Below, piece by piece: positions 35,538 through 46,717 of a stretch of DNA of 64,000 bases. The stretch's first letter is position 1. Each line of letters opens with the position of its first letter. A program made the position numbers and the translations under genes. Origin of the DNA: Pseudomonas sp. PICF141 (GTDB taxonomy: Bacteria; Pseudomonadota; Gammaproteobacteria; Pseudomonadales; Pseudomonadaceae); the NCBI RefSeq assembly GCF_002286815.1, contig NZ_MUNM01000084.1, positions 1 to 64,000 on the forward strand, in the 5' to 3' direction. Below the pieces are notes generated by a model. It saw nothing but the letters and a program-made list of their open reading frames with translations. It was not told the origin of the DNA and did no database searches.

Positions 35538-36971
35538 TTATGGCCTCGCTTTCAACTGCTCCGCCGCCGCCTTGGCCAGATCCGGTGGCAGGAAGTCTTT
35601 ATCCGGGTTGTAGTCGGGTTTGAGGTAACGCGTCAGGTCCTGCAAGTCCCCCGGGTTCAAGGTGCCGGCGGCCTGTTTCAAGCGTAGGTTGTCGAGGATG
35701 TAGTCGTAGCGGGTGTTGTTGTAATTACGCACCGAAGTGTACAGCTGACGCTGGGCATCAAGTACGTCGACGATGTTGCGTGTTCCCACCTGATAACCGA
35801 TCTCCGTCGCTTCCACCGCGCTCTGGTTGGAAATGATTGACTGTCGACGTGCCTGCACTTGCTCGACGTCGGTGTTGACGGCACGGTGCAGGTTGCGGGT
35901 GTTTTCCACGACCTGACGACGCAGCGCTTCGCGTTGCTGCTCGGACTGAGTCAGCCGAGAGTAGGACTCACGCACCTGCGAACTGGTCAACCCACCGCTG
36001 TAGAGCGGGATGCTCAATTGCAGGCCAACCGTGCGCTGCTCGACATCGCCGCCGTAACGCACGCCGTTCGGGTTGGGGTTGGTAAAGCCGAGGGCGTCGT
36101 TGTCGCCTTTCTGGTATTGCGCGACCGCATCCAGGGTGGGCGCATGTCCGGCCTTGCGCTGCTTGAGGGTTTCCTCGGCGGCGCTCACCGCGTAGTTGCT
36201 GGCCAGCAAATTCAGGTTCTGTTTTGCGGCGGTGTCGACCCAGGCCTTGGCGTCGTTCGGTGCCGGAGGCAGGATCGGCAAGGTATGAACGATGCCCTGG
36301 ATCGAGTTGTACTGACGGTTGGTCAGGGTAATCAGCGCTTCGAACGCGTCGTCCACCTGACGCTGAGCGAGAATCCGGTTGGCCCGCGCGGTGTCGTAAC
36401 TGGCCTGGGATTGCAGCACGTCAGTCTTGTCCGACAGACCGACGTCGAAGCGCTCGTTGGACTGGTCGAGCTGACGCTTGAATGCCGCTTCTTCAGCTTT
36501 GGTCGAGGCCAGGGTGTCCTGGCTGCGCAACACGTTGAAGTAGCTTTCCGCGCTTTGCAGAATCAGGTTCTGTTCAGTGGCCGAGAGTTGCAGCGCTGCC
36601 TGTTCGTTGACGTCTTTGGCAGCTTGCAACTGGAACCAACGATCGGCGCGGAAAATCGGTTGCGCGAGGGTCGCCTGATATACCGTGCCGCTGCGGGTCG
36701 TGGTCAGCGATGGCTGATCGAGCGAAGTGCGGGTGTTGTTCAGGTCGGCACCGGCGGACAGGTTGGGCAACAGTCCGGCGCGGGCCTGGGGCACGACTTC
36801 CTTCTGGGCGCCATATTGGGCACGGGCGGCAGCGAGGTCGGCGTTGTTGTCCACCGCTTCCTGATAGACGCTGACCAGATCTGTTTTGGTTGATAAGGGC
36901 GCCTCAGCTCCCCAAGCCATTCCATTGGACGCACAAGACACGGCGAGGGCCAGTGAGAGTTTGCGCAGCAT
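35538..36971 (-). CDS. tolC: TolC-family outer-membrane channel protein
   Basis: The 477-residue protein has a signal peptide (MLRKLSLALAVSCASNGMAW) and the duplicated OEP domains of TolC, with a long coiled-coil content and the repeated VSVYQEAVDNNADL / ALIT-type helices. It forms the trimeric outer-membrane duct for efflux pumps and type I secretion. Its place beside thiC corresponds to PA4974 (OpmH). It is divergent from thiC. Confidence 0.92.
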   Translation of the reverse strand: MLRKLSLALAVSCASNGMAWGAEAPLSTKTDLVSVYQEAVDNNADLAAARAQYGAQKEVVPQARAGLLPNLSAGADLNNTRTSLDQPSLTTTRSGTVYQATLAQPIFRADRWFQLQAAKDVNEQAALQLSATEQNLILQSAESYFNVLRSQDTLASTKAEEAAFKRQLDQSNERFDVGLSDKTDVLQSQASYDTARANRILAQRQVDDAFEALITLTNRQYNSIQGIVHTLPILPPAPNDAKAWVDTAAKQNLNLLASNYAVSAAEETLKQRKAGHAPTLDAVAQYQKGDNDALGFTNPNPNGVRYGGDVEQRTVGLQLSIPLYSGGLTSSQVRESYSRLTQSEQQREALRRQVVENTRNLHRAVNTDVEQVQARRQSIISNQSAVEATEIGYQVGTRNIVDVLDAQRQLYTSVRNYNNTRYDYILDNLRLKQAAGTLNPGDLQDLTRYLKPDYNPDKDFLPPDLAKAAAEQLKARP

Positions 36972-37166
36972 GAGGCCATCCCTAAAAATTACGCTGATAA
37001 TTTGAGCGCCAAGGCTACGGCGCGGTGCCCTGCAGCGTCAAGGCGCGGCATGGCGTAGCGAGTGTAGTTGCACGCAGGCACGGCAACAATCCTGCATTTG
37101 CGCCATTCATCATGGTGTTTGCTGCGGAGTTGGCGTTCTTTGCCAGTTGTGTCTAGACTGGCCGGG

Positions 37167-37258
37167 TTCTTGTCGGGGTGCCTTGCTATGAGGCTGAGAT
37201 CGAATAATTTCGGATCCCGTTGAACCTGATCAGGTTAGCGCCTGCGTAGGGAACAAGA
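37167..37258 (+). promoter_or_regulatory. TPP riboswitch (THI element)
   Basis: The leader shows the conserved THI-box order: GGGGTGCC, AGGCTGAGAT, CCCGTTGAACCTGATCAGGT and GCGTAGGGAACAAG. These bind thiamine pyrophosphate and repress thiC when thiamine is ample. The start codon is about 174 bases downstream, leaving room for an expression platform that includes a GC-rich inverted repeat. Confidence 0.96.
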
Positions 37259-37432
37259 TTTCTCGTCACCCGGCGAGTCCTCTTGTGCTTCGTCCGGGAT
37301 GTTGTTCGACAATCGAACACCCTTGAGCACCGAGCACAGCACAGCTGGTTTTCCAGCACCCGTGCGTCCATTCGTTTACAGGTTCGCTCCGACAAAAATC
37401 CACTGCCTGGATGTGTGTCTGGAGAGCCCGTG

Positions 37433-39322
<1,890 letters not shown>

Positions 39323-39335
39323 CCACAAGCGTACC

Positions 39336-39437
39336 GATCGTTCCCACGCTCTGCGTGGGAACGCAGCCCGTGACGCTCCGCGTCATTGGACGCGGAGCGT
39401 CCCTGGAGGCATTCCCACGCGGAGCGTGGGAACGATC
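39336..39437. repeat. REP cluster, family E
   Basis: CGTTCCCACGC-TCT-GCGTGGGAACG at 39339-39363 is followed by a GACGC/GCGTC stem (about 39371-39400) and a final CCCACGCGGAGCGTGGG ending at 39437. The outermost arms GATCGTTCCC/GGGAACGATC pair across the whole element. The same unit was the target of the IS near 28200. Confidence 0.85.
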
Positions 39438-39452
39438 ACAACGCTTGTCTCT

Positions 39453-40199
39453 TCAGCTACGGCCGGGAAACAGTTCGGGCTTGAGAATACCGTTCAACCG
39501 CGGGTAGGGGATCTTCAGTTCGACGTGGCCCAGTGCGTAAGGCGCAAGGGTGCTCACTTCGTACTTGAGGATCACCCCGCCATAGGTCAACGCCACGTTC
39601 TGGGTTTTCACGAAGGGCCAGCTCTTCACGAACTCCGGTTCCTGATCGAGCTTGGTGCTGATCAGCCAGCTGTTGTGCGCCACTTGGGCCGCTTTCCAGA
39701 ACGCCTCTTCCTGTCCCGGGATCAACATGTCCGAGAGCGTCAGCACTTTATGCTGCTGCCGCGAATAGTTGATGAAACCGCGGCCCGGCGTGCCATGGGC
39801 GCCGCCGGTGTCCAGGTAACTGGACAATTCAATGATCACCAAGCCGTCATGCTGCTCACGTACCTTGGCTTGCAGGTAACTGCTGTAGCGCGGACCAGCA
39901 CTGCTCAAAAACTGCTCGCGATACGCCGCCAGCGTTGGTGCCACGGGGGCTTGGGGTGAGGTGCGGGTCATTTGCAGCAGACGTTTTTCGATGATGCCGT
40001 CAAGTGCGGGCTCATCGGGAAAATGCAGCGTATCGATATTCACCAGCGGGCATTCAGGGTTGGCGCAGCCTGGTTTCAATTGTTCCGATGCGTCGCGGGT
40101 GGTTTCCAGCGGCGCCCGGTAATTGGGCTGGAACAGACTCTGGCACGCACCCAGGGTCAGGGCAATGGCGGCCACGGAGGCGATCTTGAAAAGCGACAT
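39453..40199 (-). CDS. Lipoprotein with DUF3298/RsiV-like domain
   Basis: The 248-residue protein has a lipoprotein signal with lipobox LGAC (MSLFKIASVAAIALTLGACQ). The C-terminal part (GGVILKYEVSTLAPYALGHV) matches the DUF3298 domain of RsiV-type proteins, preceded by a DUF4163-like segment. RsiV proteins bind lysozyme in Firmicutes, but no such role is shown here. It corresponds to PA4972 and is divergent from the NUDIX gene. The 230 bases between them hold nothing I can name. Confidence 0.8.
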   Translation of the reverse strand: MSLFKIASVAAIALTLGACQSLFQPNYRAPLETTRDASEQLKPGCANPECPLVNIDTLHFPDEPALDGIIEKRLLQMTRTSPQAPVAPTLAAYREQFLSSAGPRYSSYLQAKVREQHDGLVIIELSSYLDTGGAHGTPGRGFINYSRQQHKVLTLSDMLIPGQEEAFWKAAQVAHNSWLISTKLDQEPEFVKSWPFVKTQNVALTYGGVILKYEVSTLAPYALGHVELKIPYPRLNGILKPELFPGRS

Positions 40200-40429
40200 G
40201 GGCGTCCTTTACGAAACAGGGGGAAGGCGAAAAGTTACCCGCTTCGACTCTTAACGAAGCAGTCAGTTCGCCACTAAGCTAATTAGAGTTGGTTTCATCC
40301 TCACCGTCTATCTCGCTGACTGGAAAGGGGCTGCATCAAACATCGCGGGCGCGTTAGGATGGCGCGAAGTCGAGGTTGCAAGTAACAAAAAGGAGCCTCG
40401 GATCGGATTTGCAGTAAACGAGGATTGTC

Positions 40430-41047
40430 ATGACTGATTTTGCCAACGCCATTCCGACCGCCGTCGATATCGTTCGGCGCGAAAAGTGCTACGAGGGTTT
40501 CTACACGCTCGACCGCGTGCACTTGCGCCACGAATTGTTCGCCGGCGGCATGAGTCGGGAAATCAATCGTGAACTGTTCGTGCGCCACGATGCGGTGTGC
40601 GTGCTGCCTTACGATCCGCAGCGCGATGAAGTGGTGCTGATCGAGCAGTTTCGCGTTGGCGCCATGGGCAAGACTGACAATCCGTGGCTGATCGAACTGG
40701 TCGCCGGTCTGATCGACAAGGATGAAGTACCGGAAGAAGTTGCTCACCGCGAAGCGCAGGAGGAAGCTGGGCTTGTATTCGGGGCACTCTGGCCGATCAC
40801 CCAATATTTTCCATCGCCGGGTGGCAGTAACGAATTCGTGCACTTGTACCTGGGGCGTTGCCAGACAACCGGGGTTGGCGGCCTGCATGGGCTGGAGGAA
40901 GAGGCAGAAGATATTCGTGTCACGGTCTGGGCGTTCGAGGATGCCCTGCAAGCCGTACGCGACGGACGTATTGCCAACGCGCCAAGCATCATTGCCTTGC
41001 AATGGCTGGCTTTGAACCGCGTTGAAGTGAGGGGGTTATGGTCGTAA
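40430..41047 (+). CDS. nudF: ADP-ribose pyrophosphatase (NUDIX hydrolase)
   Basis: The 205-residue hydrolase carries an exact NUDIX box, GLIDKDEVPEEVAHREAQEE followed by AG, at about residues 88-110, with the GX5EX7REUXEE spacing. It cleaves ADP-ribose to AMP and ribose-5-phosphate. It overlaps the DUF1249 gene by ten bases, and that pair with cpdA is conserved in gamma-proteobacteria. Confidence 0.9.
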   Translation: MTDFANAIPTAVDIVRREKCYEGFYTLDRVHLRHELFAGGMSREINRELFVRHDAVCVLPYDPQRDEVVLIEQFRVGAMGKTDNPWLIELVAGLIDKDEVPEEVAHREAQEEAGLVFGALWPITQYFPSPGGSNEFVHLYLGRCQTTGVGGLHGLEEEAEDIRVTVWAFEDALQAVRDGRIANAPSIIALQWLALNRVEVRGLWS

Positions 41048-41490
41048 ACAAGCTGCGCGATCGCTACCGGATCGACCTCGTGGGGCTGCAAGCCTCCTGC
41101 GAGGCCAACTACGCGCGCCTGATGCGACTGCTACCGGATATGCGTAGCGAACCGGAGGCACGGCGCATTGCCGTGACCCACGGCGACCAGATGCTGGGCG
41201 TGCTGGCCCTCGAGGTGCTGCAGGTTTGTCCGTATACCACCACCCTGCAAGTCCGCCAGGAACACAGCCTGCCATGGCTGCCGGTGCCGCAACTGGAAGT
41301 TCAGGTGTATCACGACGCGTGCATGGCCGAAGTGGTCAGCGCCGAACATGCGCGACGCTTCCGGGGCATCTATCCTTACCCGAACGCCGCGATGCATCAG
41401 CCGGATGAAAAAGCTCAGCTCAATCTGTTCCTGGGGGAATGGCTGAGCCATTGTCTGGCCTGTGGGCACGAGTACGCAGTCGTTCGTTAG
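41038..41490 (+). CDS. DUF1249 family protein (YqiB-like)
   Basis: The 150-residue protein has the family features DRYRIDLVGLQASCEANYAR at the start and YPYPNAAMHQPDEKAQLNLF in the second half. The family has no known activity but constantly neighbours nudF and cpdA. No signal peptide or membrane segment is seen. Confidence 0.85.
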   Translation: MVVNKLRDRYRIDLVGLQASCEANYARLMRLLPDMRSEPEARRIAVTHGDQMLGVLALEVLQVCPYTTTLQVRQEHSLPWLPVPQLEVQVYHDACMAEVVSAEHARRFRGIYPYPNAAMHQPDEKAQLNLFLGEWLSHCLACGHEYAVVR

Positions 41491-41618
41491 CGCCCTGTCT
41501 TTCGGGAAACAGGGCGTTGAGTGTGAACTGCGTCCGGTTCACGGGTTTCCTCTTTTGCTCGTCCCCCAGCATAATCGCGGCACTGACCCATTCCGTGATC
41601 ACGCCCTGGGAGAACGCC

Positions 41619-42434
41619 TTGCCGAGCGTATCCATATTAACCACCGCCGATCCGGCGTTGCTGGTGCAACTCACCGACAGCCATTTGTTTGCCGAGGCGG
41701 ACGGGACGTTGCTGGGCATGAATACCCGCGACAGCCTGCAACAGGTCATTGAACTGGTGTTGAAGCAGCAGCCGCAGATCGATCTGATGATTGCCAGCGG
41801 CGATCTTTCACAGGATGGGACGCTGGAGTCATATCAGTTGTTTCGTGACCTGACCCGGCAGATCGACGCCCCCGCGCGCTGGATTCCCGGGAATCATGAC
41901 GAGCCGATGATCATGGCCGAGGCGGCGATGCAGAGTGCGCTGCTGGAGCCGGTGGTGGACATCGGCAAATGGCGGGTCACGCTGCTCGATTCGGCGGTTC
42001 CGGGGTCGGTGCCGGGGTATTTACAGGATGAGCAGTTGCAGTTACTCGCTCGCTCATTGAGTGAGGCGCCGGAGCGGTATCATCTGGTGTGTTTCCATCA
42101 TCATCCGGTATCGATCGGGTGTGCATGGATGGAGCCTATTGGCTTGCGCAATCCAGAGGCGTTGTTTGCGGTGCTGGATCGCTTTCCACAAGTGCGTGCA
42201 GTGCTGTGGGGGCATGTGCATCAGGAAATCGACCAGGTGCGCAACGGTGTACGCCTGCTCGCATCGCCCTCGACCTGCATTCAGTTCGAGCCGGGCAGTG
42301 ATGATTTCAAGGTGAGCCAGCAGGCACCGGGGTATCGGTGGTTGCGACTTTTGCCGGATGGCCAGCTCGAAACAGGTGTTGAGCGCATCACCGGTTTCGA
42401 TTTCCAGGTTGATTACGGCTCCAACGGCTACTGA
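41619..42434 (+). CDS. cpdA: 3',5'-cyclic-AMP phosphodiesterase
   Basis: The 271-residue metallophosphoesterase has all the metal motifs: QLTDSHLF, ASGDLSQDG, PGNHDEP, FHHHPVSIG and GHVHQE. It hydrolyses cAMP and so tunes Vfr/Crp signalling. The start is a TTG at 41619 preceded by GGGAGA; the frame extends further upstream into the previous gene without a good ribosome site. Confidence 0.92.
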   Translation: MPSVSILTTADPALLVQLTDSHLFAEADGTLLGMNTRDSLQQVIELVLKQQPQIDLMIASGDLSQDGTLESYQLFRDLTRQIDAPARWIPGNHDEPMIMAEAAMQSALLEPVVDIGKWRVTLLDSAVPGSVPGYLQDEQLQLLARSLSEAPERYHLVCFHHHPVSIGCAWMEPIGLRNPEALFAVLDRFPQVRAVLWGHVHQEIDQVRNGVRLLASPSTCIQFEPGSDDFKVSQQAPGYRWLRLLPDGQLETGVERITGFDFQVDYGSNGY

Positions 42435-42456
42435 ACATACAGAAAGACCGCGGCGT

Positions 42457-42527
42457 GGCCATCGCGAGCAGGCTCGCTCCCACATTGGAATGCATACCCC
42501 TGTGGGAGCGAGCCTGCTCGCGATGGC
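42457..42527. repeat. REPIN, family D, between cpdA and yqiA
   Basis: GGCCATCGCGAGCAGGCTCG and GCGAGCCTGCTCGCGATGGC, the reverse complement, flank a 16-base loop. This is the common P. fluorescens REP sequence. The rest of the 185-base gap holds no gene. Confidence 0.85.
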
Positions 42528-42619
42528 GTCCGCCAAGGCAACCTGATTTTCACGCATATCCCCGATTTTCCCGACACCCTGTAAACTGCGCCTCTTTACC
42601 CGACGCACAGGGCGCTCAA

Positions 42620-43228
42620 ATGTCTGGTTCGATCCTTTATATCCACGGTTTCAACAGCGCACCTGCCTCAAAAAAGGCCTGTCAGTTGATCAATGTGATG
42701 GATCGGCTGGGCTTGAGTGACCAATTGCTTGTGCCTGCCTTGCATCATCATCCCCGCCAGGCCATCGGTCAGCTGGAGCAGGCGATTGCCGAGCTGGGGC
42801 GGCCACTGCTGGTCGGCAGCTCACTCGGCGGCTACTATGCGACTCACCTGGCCGAGCGCCATGGCTTGAAAGCCCTGTTGATCAACCCTGCCGTCAGCCC
42901 GCACCGGATGTTCGACGGGTTCCTGGGGACGCAGAAAAATCTGTATACCGATGAGACTTGGGAATTGACCCACGACCACGTAACGGCCCTGGCCGAGCTG
43001 GAAGTGCCGGCGCCCAAGGATCCGCAGCGGTTTCAAGTATGGTTGCAGACCGGCGACGAAACGCTGGATTATCGCCTCGCCCAGCAGTATTACCGAGCCT
43101 GTGCCTTGCGCATCCAGGCGGGCGGCGACCATAGTTTCCAGGGTTTTGCCGAGCGATTGCCGGCAATGCTGGGTTTCGCCGGCATCGGCGCAGATTTGTA
43201 TCAGGCGATTGATTTCACTGCACTGTGA
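42620..43228 (+). CDS. yqiA: YqiA-family esterase
   Basis: The 202-residue alpha/beta hydrolase has ILYIHGFNSAPASKK near the start and the nucleophile elbow GSSLGGYY with Ser68. It has a C-terminal acid and His in the expected places (GDHSFQGF). It resembles E. coli YqiA, an acyl-CoA/short-ester hydrolase; the true substrate is unknown. Position between cpdA and parE is conserved. The ATG at 42620 is preferred over upstream frames inside the REPIN. Confidence 0.9.
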   Translation: MSGSILYIHGFNSAPASKKACQLINVMDRLGLSDQLLVPALHHHPRQAIGQLEQAIAELGRPLLVGSSLGGYYATHLAERHGLKALLINPAVSPHRMFDGFLGTQKNLYTDETWELTHDHVTALAELEVPAPKDPQRFQVWLQTGDETLDYRLAQQYYRACALRIQAGGDHSFQGFAERLPAMLGFAGIGADLYQAIDFTAL

Positions 43229-43295
43229 TTTCGCCTCTTGTTCACAGAACACTCTTTTTCACAGAATACTTTTTACAGGCGGACGACGAGACCCC

Positions 43296-45200
43296 ATGGC
43301 CACTCCCAGCGCTAGCTCTTATAACGCAGACGCCATCGAAGTCCTCTCGGGCCTCGACCCGGTGCGCAAACGCCCCGGCATGTACACCGACACCAGTCGG
43401 CCGAACCACCTCGCCCAGGAAGTCATCGACAACAGCGTCGACGAAGCCTTGGCCGGGCATGCGACATCGGTGCAGGTCATCCTGCATGCCGATCACTCTC
43501 TGGAAGTCAGCGATGACGGCCGTGGCATGCCGGTGGATATTCACCCCGAAGAAGGTGTCTCGGGTGTCGAGCTGATCCTCACCAAGCTTCATGCGGGCGG
43601 CAAGTTTTCCAACAAGAACTACCAGTTCTCCGGCGGTCTGCACGGGGTGGGTATTTCCGTGGTCAATGCCTTGTCGACCGAAGTCCGGGTGCGTGTAAAA
43701 CGTGACGGCAACGAATACCAGATGACGTTCGCCGATGGGTACAAGAAAACCGACCTGGAAGTGATCGGCACTGTCGGCAAGCGCAACACAGGCACCAGCG
43801 TATTTTTCGCGCCGGACCCGAAGTACTTCGATTCGCCGAAATTCTCCATCAGCCGCCTCAAGCACGTGCTCAAGGCCAAGGCCGTTCTGTGCCCGGGGCT
43901 GCTGGTCAGTTTTGAAGACAAGGCCACCGGCGAGAAAGTCGAATGGCATTACGAAGACGGGCTGCGCTCCTACCTGGTAGACGCGGTCAGCGAATTCGAA
44001 CGGCTGCCGAACGAGCCGTTCTGCGGCAGCCTGGCCGGTAATAAGGAAGCAGTCGATTGGGCGTTGCTGTGGCTGCCTGAAGGCGGCGACAGCGTCCAGG
44101 AAAGCTACGTCAACCTGATCCCGACGGCCCAGGGCGGTACGCACGTCAATGGTCTGCGGCAGGGTTTGCTCGATGCGATGCGCGAATTCTGCGAATTTCG
44201 CAGCCTGTTGCCGCGCGGTGTGAAGCTGGCGCCGGAAGATGTCTGGGAGCGCATTGCGTTTGTCCTGTCGATGAAGATGCAGGAGCCGCAATTCTCCGGC
44301 CAGACCAAGGAACGCCTGTCATCCCGTGAAGCAGCGGCATTTGTTTCCGGTGTGGTCAAGGACGCTTTCAGTCTGTGGCTCAACGCTCACCCGGAAATGG
44401 GCCTGCTGCTGGCGGAATTGGCGATCAACAACGCCGGCCGTCGTCTGAAGGCCAGCAAGAAGGTCGAGCGCAAGCGCATTACCCAAGGGCCGGCGCTGCC
44501 GGGCAAGCTCGCCGACTGCGCCGGGCAGGATCCGATGCGTTCCGAGCTGTTCCTGGTGGAAGGTGATTCCGCTGGCGGTTCGGCCAAGCAGGCGCGGGAC
44601 AAGGAATTTCAAGCGATCCTGCCGTTGCGCGGCAAGATTCTGAACACCTGGGAAGTCGACGGCGGCGAAGTGCTGGCCAGCCAGGAAGTGCACAACATCG
44701 CCGTGGCCATCGGGGTCGATCCGGGCTCGGTGGACATCGCCCAGCTGCGTTACGGCAAAATCTGCATCCTCGCCGACGCCGACTCCGACGGTCTGCACAT
44801 TGCCACGTTGTTGTGCGCCTTGTTCGTCCAGCATTTCCGTCCACTGGTGGATGCCGGCCACGTCTACGTCGCCATGCCGCCGCTGTACCGTATCGACCTG
44901 GGCAAAGAAATTTACTATGCCCTGGACGAAGCCGAGCGCGATGGCATCCTCGATCGTCTGGTCGCCGAGAAGAAGCGCGGCAAGCCACAGGTCACCCGAT
45001 TCAAAGGTCTGGGTGAAATGAACCCGCCGCAATTGCGCGAAACCACCATGGACCCGAACACGCGGCGCCTGGTGCAGTTGACGCTGGAAGATTTCGATGC
45101 CACCTCGGAAATGATGGACATGCTGCTGGCGAAAAAACGCGCGGGTGATCGCAAATCCTGGCTGGAGTCCAAGGGCAACCTGGCCGAGGTTCTGGGCTGA
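43296..45200 (+). CDS. parE: DNA topoisomerase IV subunit B
   Basis: The 634-residue GHKL ATPase subunit shows IDNSVDEALAG, SDDGRGMPVDIHPEEG, and the Toprim-region EGDSAGGSAKQARD. With ParC it decatenates replicated chromosomes. Length is normal. The ATG at 43296 gives the usual MATPSASSYNADAIEVL. Its TGA overlaps the next ATG by one base, coupling it to the downstream gene. Confidence 0.97.
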   Translation: MATPSASSYNADAIEVLSGLDPVRKRPGMYTDTSRPNHLAQEVIDNSVDEALAGHATSVQVILHADHSLEVSDDGRGMPVDIHPEEGVSGVELILTKLHAGGKFSNKNYQFSGGLHGVGISVVNALSTEVRVRVKRDGNEYQMTFADGYKKTDLEVIGTVGKRNTGTSVFFAPDPKYFDSPKFSISRLKHVLKAKAVLCPGLLVSFEDKATGEKVEWHYEDGLRSYLVDAVSEFERLPNEPFCGSLAGNKEAVDWALLWLPEGGDSVQESYVNLIPTAQGGTHVNGLRQGLLDAMREFCEFRSLLPRGVKLAPEDVWERIAFVLSMKMQEPQFSGQTKERLSSREAAAFVSGVVKDAFSLWLNAHPEMGLLLAELAINNAGRRLKASKKVERKRITQGPALPGKLADCAGQDPMRSELFLVEGDSAGGSAKQARDKEFQAILPLRGKILNTWEVDGGEVLASQEVHNIAVAIGVDPGSVDIAQLRYGKICILADADSDGLHIATLLCALFVQHFRPLVDAGHVYVAMPPLYRIDLGKEIYYALDEAERDGILDRLVAEKKRGKPQVTRFKGLGEMNPPQLRETTMDPNTRRLVQLTLEDFDATSEMMDMLLAKKRAGDRKSWLESKGNLAEVLG

Positions 45201-46189
45201 TGCGATTGGGCTGGGCCCTGACGTGTGTGTTGCTGCTGACCTCGGTAACGGTTTCGGCGGAGCCTGCACCCCAATTGCGCCTGTTGTCCGAGCATGCCGT
45301 CGACGGCATGCGCGGCGGCAATCTGTCGGGTCTGGCCCAATGTGGTAAGGATCTGTGGACTGTTTCGGATCGGGACGATGATCAAATCTATCGCCTGGAT
45401 ACTCGCAGCCCTACCTGGCAAGCCGAAAGCGTGCGCATTGACATACCCGTGGCACCTGACAGCGGTTTGCCCTGGGGCTTGCGTTCGCGGACCTGGGCGG
45501 CATCGTTCGTGCGGGGCGGGTACCTGGATTTCGAAGGTATTGCCTGCGACAGCGCCGGTAATCGTTACATCGTCAGCGAAGCCCGTGCCGCGGTGCTTCA
45601 AGTACCGCCATTCGGGCCTGCGTCCTGGCTGAAAATCTCGCCGATGCTGGTACGCGAAGCACGGGCCAGCGGTATGTTGCTGCACTTCAATGGGGTGTTT
45701 GAAGGGTTGGCGATCAATCCGGCCGGTGACACGCTGTGGCTGGCCGCCGAACGTGAGCGTCGCGGTTTGTTGATGATCAAGCGCCAGCAAACGGTCTGGG
45801 ACTGCAACGGTAGATGTGTGCTGCTGAGTGAGGCTGGGGTGGAAATGCAACCCGCGCAATTTCCCAAGGCCAGAGCGCGCTCCCGGGATTTTGCCGATCT
45901 GTCGTTGTTTGACGGCAAATTGTTTACCCTGGAACGCAATGCCTTTGAGGTTTGCCGTCGCGATGCTGCCACGGGCGAGGTCGAGCGCTGCTGGTCGTTT
46001 GCCGCCGAAGCCTTGCAGGAAAATCGTCGTTATTCACAGCCCTTTGGGCTGACGGAAGCGTTGATCGTGGACGCCGATGGTGCCTGGATTGGTATCGACA
46101 ACAATAATGGCGCGCGCGTCGACGGCGAGAAACGCCCGATTGTCTGGCGCTTTGCTGCGCCTGAAGGTGGCTGGAGTGCCAAGCCATGA
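45200..46189 (+). CDS. Secreted esterase-like (phytase-like beta-propeller) protein
   Basis: The 329-residue protein has a signal peptide (MRLGWALTCVLLLTSVTVSA) and the PF13449-type esterase-like fold, with SGLAQCGKDLWTVSDRDDDQ and EGLAINPAGDTLWLAAER repeats of a propeller. It should be periplasmic. Function is unknown. It lies between parE and parC as PA4966 does, overlapping parE by one base and the next gene by four. Confidence 0.85.
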   Translation: MRLGWALTCVLLLTSVTVSAEPAPQLRLLSEHAVDGMRGGNLSGLAQCGKDLWTVSDRDDDQIYRLDTRSPTWQAESVRIDIPVAPDSGLPWGLRSRTWAASFVRGGYLDFEGIACDSAGNRYIVSEARAAVLQVPPFGPASWLKISPMLVREARASGMLLHFNGVFEGLAINPAGDTLWLAAERERRGLLMIKRQQTVWDCNGRCVLLSEAGVEMQPAQFPKARARSRDFADLSLFDGKLFTLERNAFEVCRRDAATGEVERCWSFAAEALQENRRYSQPFGLTEALIVDADGAWIGIDNNNGARVDGEKRPIVWRFAAPEGGWSAKP

Positions 46190-46710
46190 GCCAGCAACCG
46201 CCAGGCAAACGCGCCGGTCGAGTATTGATGGTACTGGCCTGGTGCGCGGCGTTGTTTCTGGCAACACGGTTTTTCGGTCAATGGGAGGAGCGCCAGCAAA
46301 ACCCGAATGGGGTGGTCAGCTCCGAGCAGGGCGAAGGCTTTATCGAAGTGAAGCTGATCAGCAACAGTCAGGGGCATTTTGTCGCCACTGGCCAGATCAA
46401 CGGCCAGCCGGTGGATTTCATGCTCGACACCGGCGCGACCGACGTGGCGATCCCGGCCGAATTGGCCGAGCGACTGAAACTGGAAAAAGGCTTCGCGGTA
46501 ACCCTGAGCACGGCCAATGGCTTGAGCGAGGGTTATCGAACCCGGCTCGACCGCCTGCAACTGGGCGACATCGTGCTGCGTGACGTTCGCGCGCTGGTGG
46601 CGCCCGGTTTGCACGGCAATCAGGTGCTGCTCGGCATGAGCGCCCTGAACAAACTTGAATTTACCCAGCGCGGTGGCACCATGCTGCTGCGCCAGACAAC
46701 GAACCGATGA
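46186..46710 (+). CDS. Retropepsin-like aspartic protease, membrane-anchored
   Basis: The 174-residue protein has one N-terminal membrane segment (residues 14-27) and a single retropepsin-type domain with the catalytic motif FMLDTGATDVAIP and a C-terminal LGMSALNKLEF. It probably works as a dimer in the periplasm. This clan AA type (TIGR02281-like) is conserved beside parC. The substrate is unknown. parC follows after seven bases. Confidence 0.85.
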   Translation: MSQQPPGKRAGRVLMVLAWCAALFLATRFFGQWEERQQNPNGVVSSEQGEGFIEVKLISNSQGHFVATGQINGQPVDFMLDTGATDVAIPAELAERLKLEKGFAVTLSTANGLSEGYRTRLDRLQLGDIVLRDVRALVAPGLHGNQVLLGMSALNKLEFTQRGGTMLLRQTTNR

Positions 46711-46717
46711 GGCCCGC

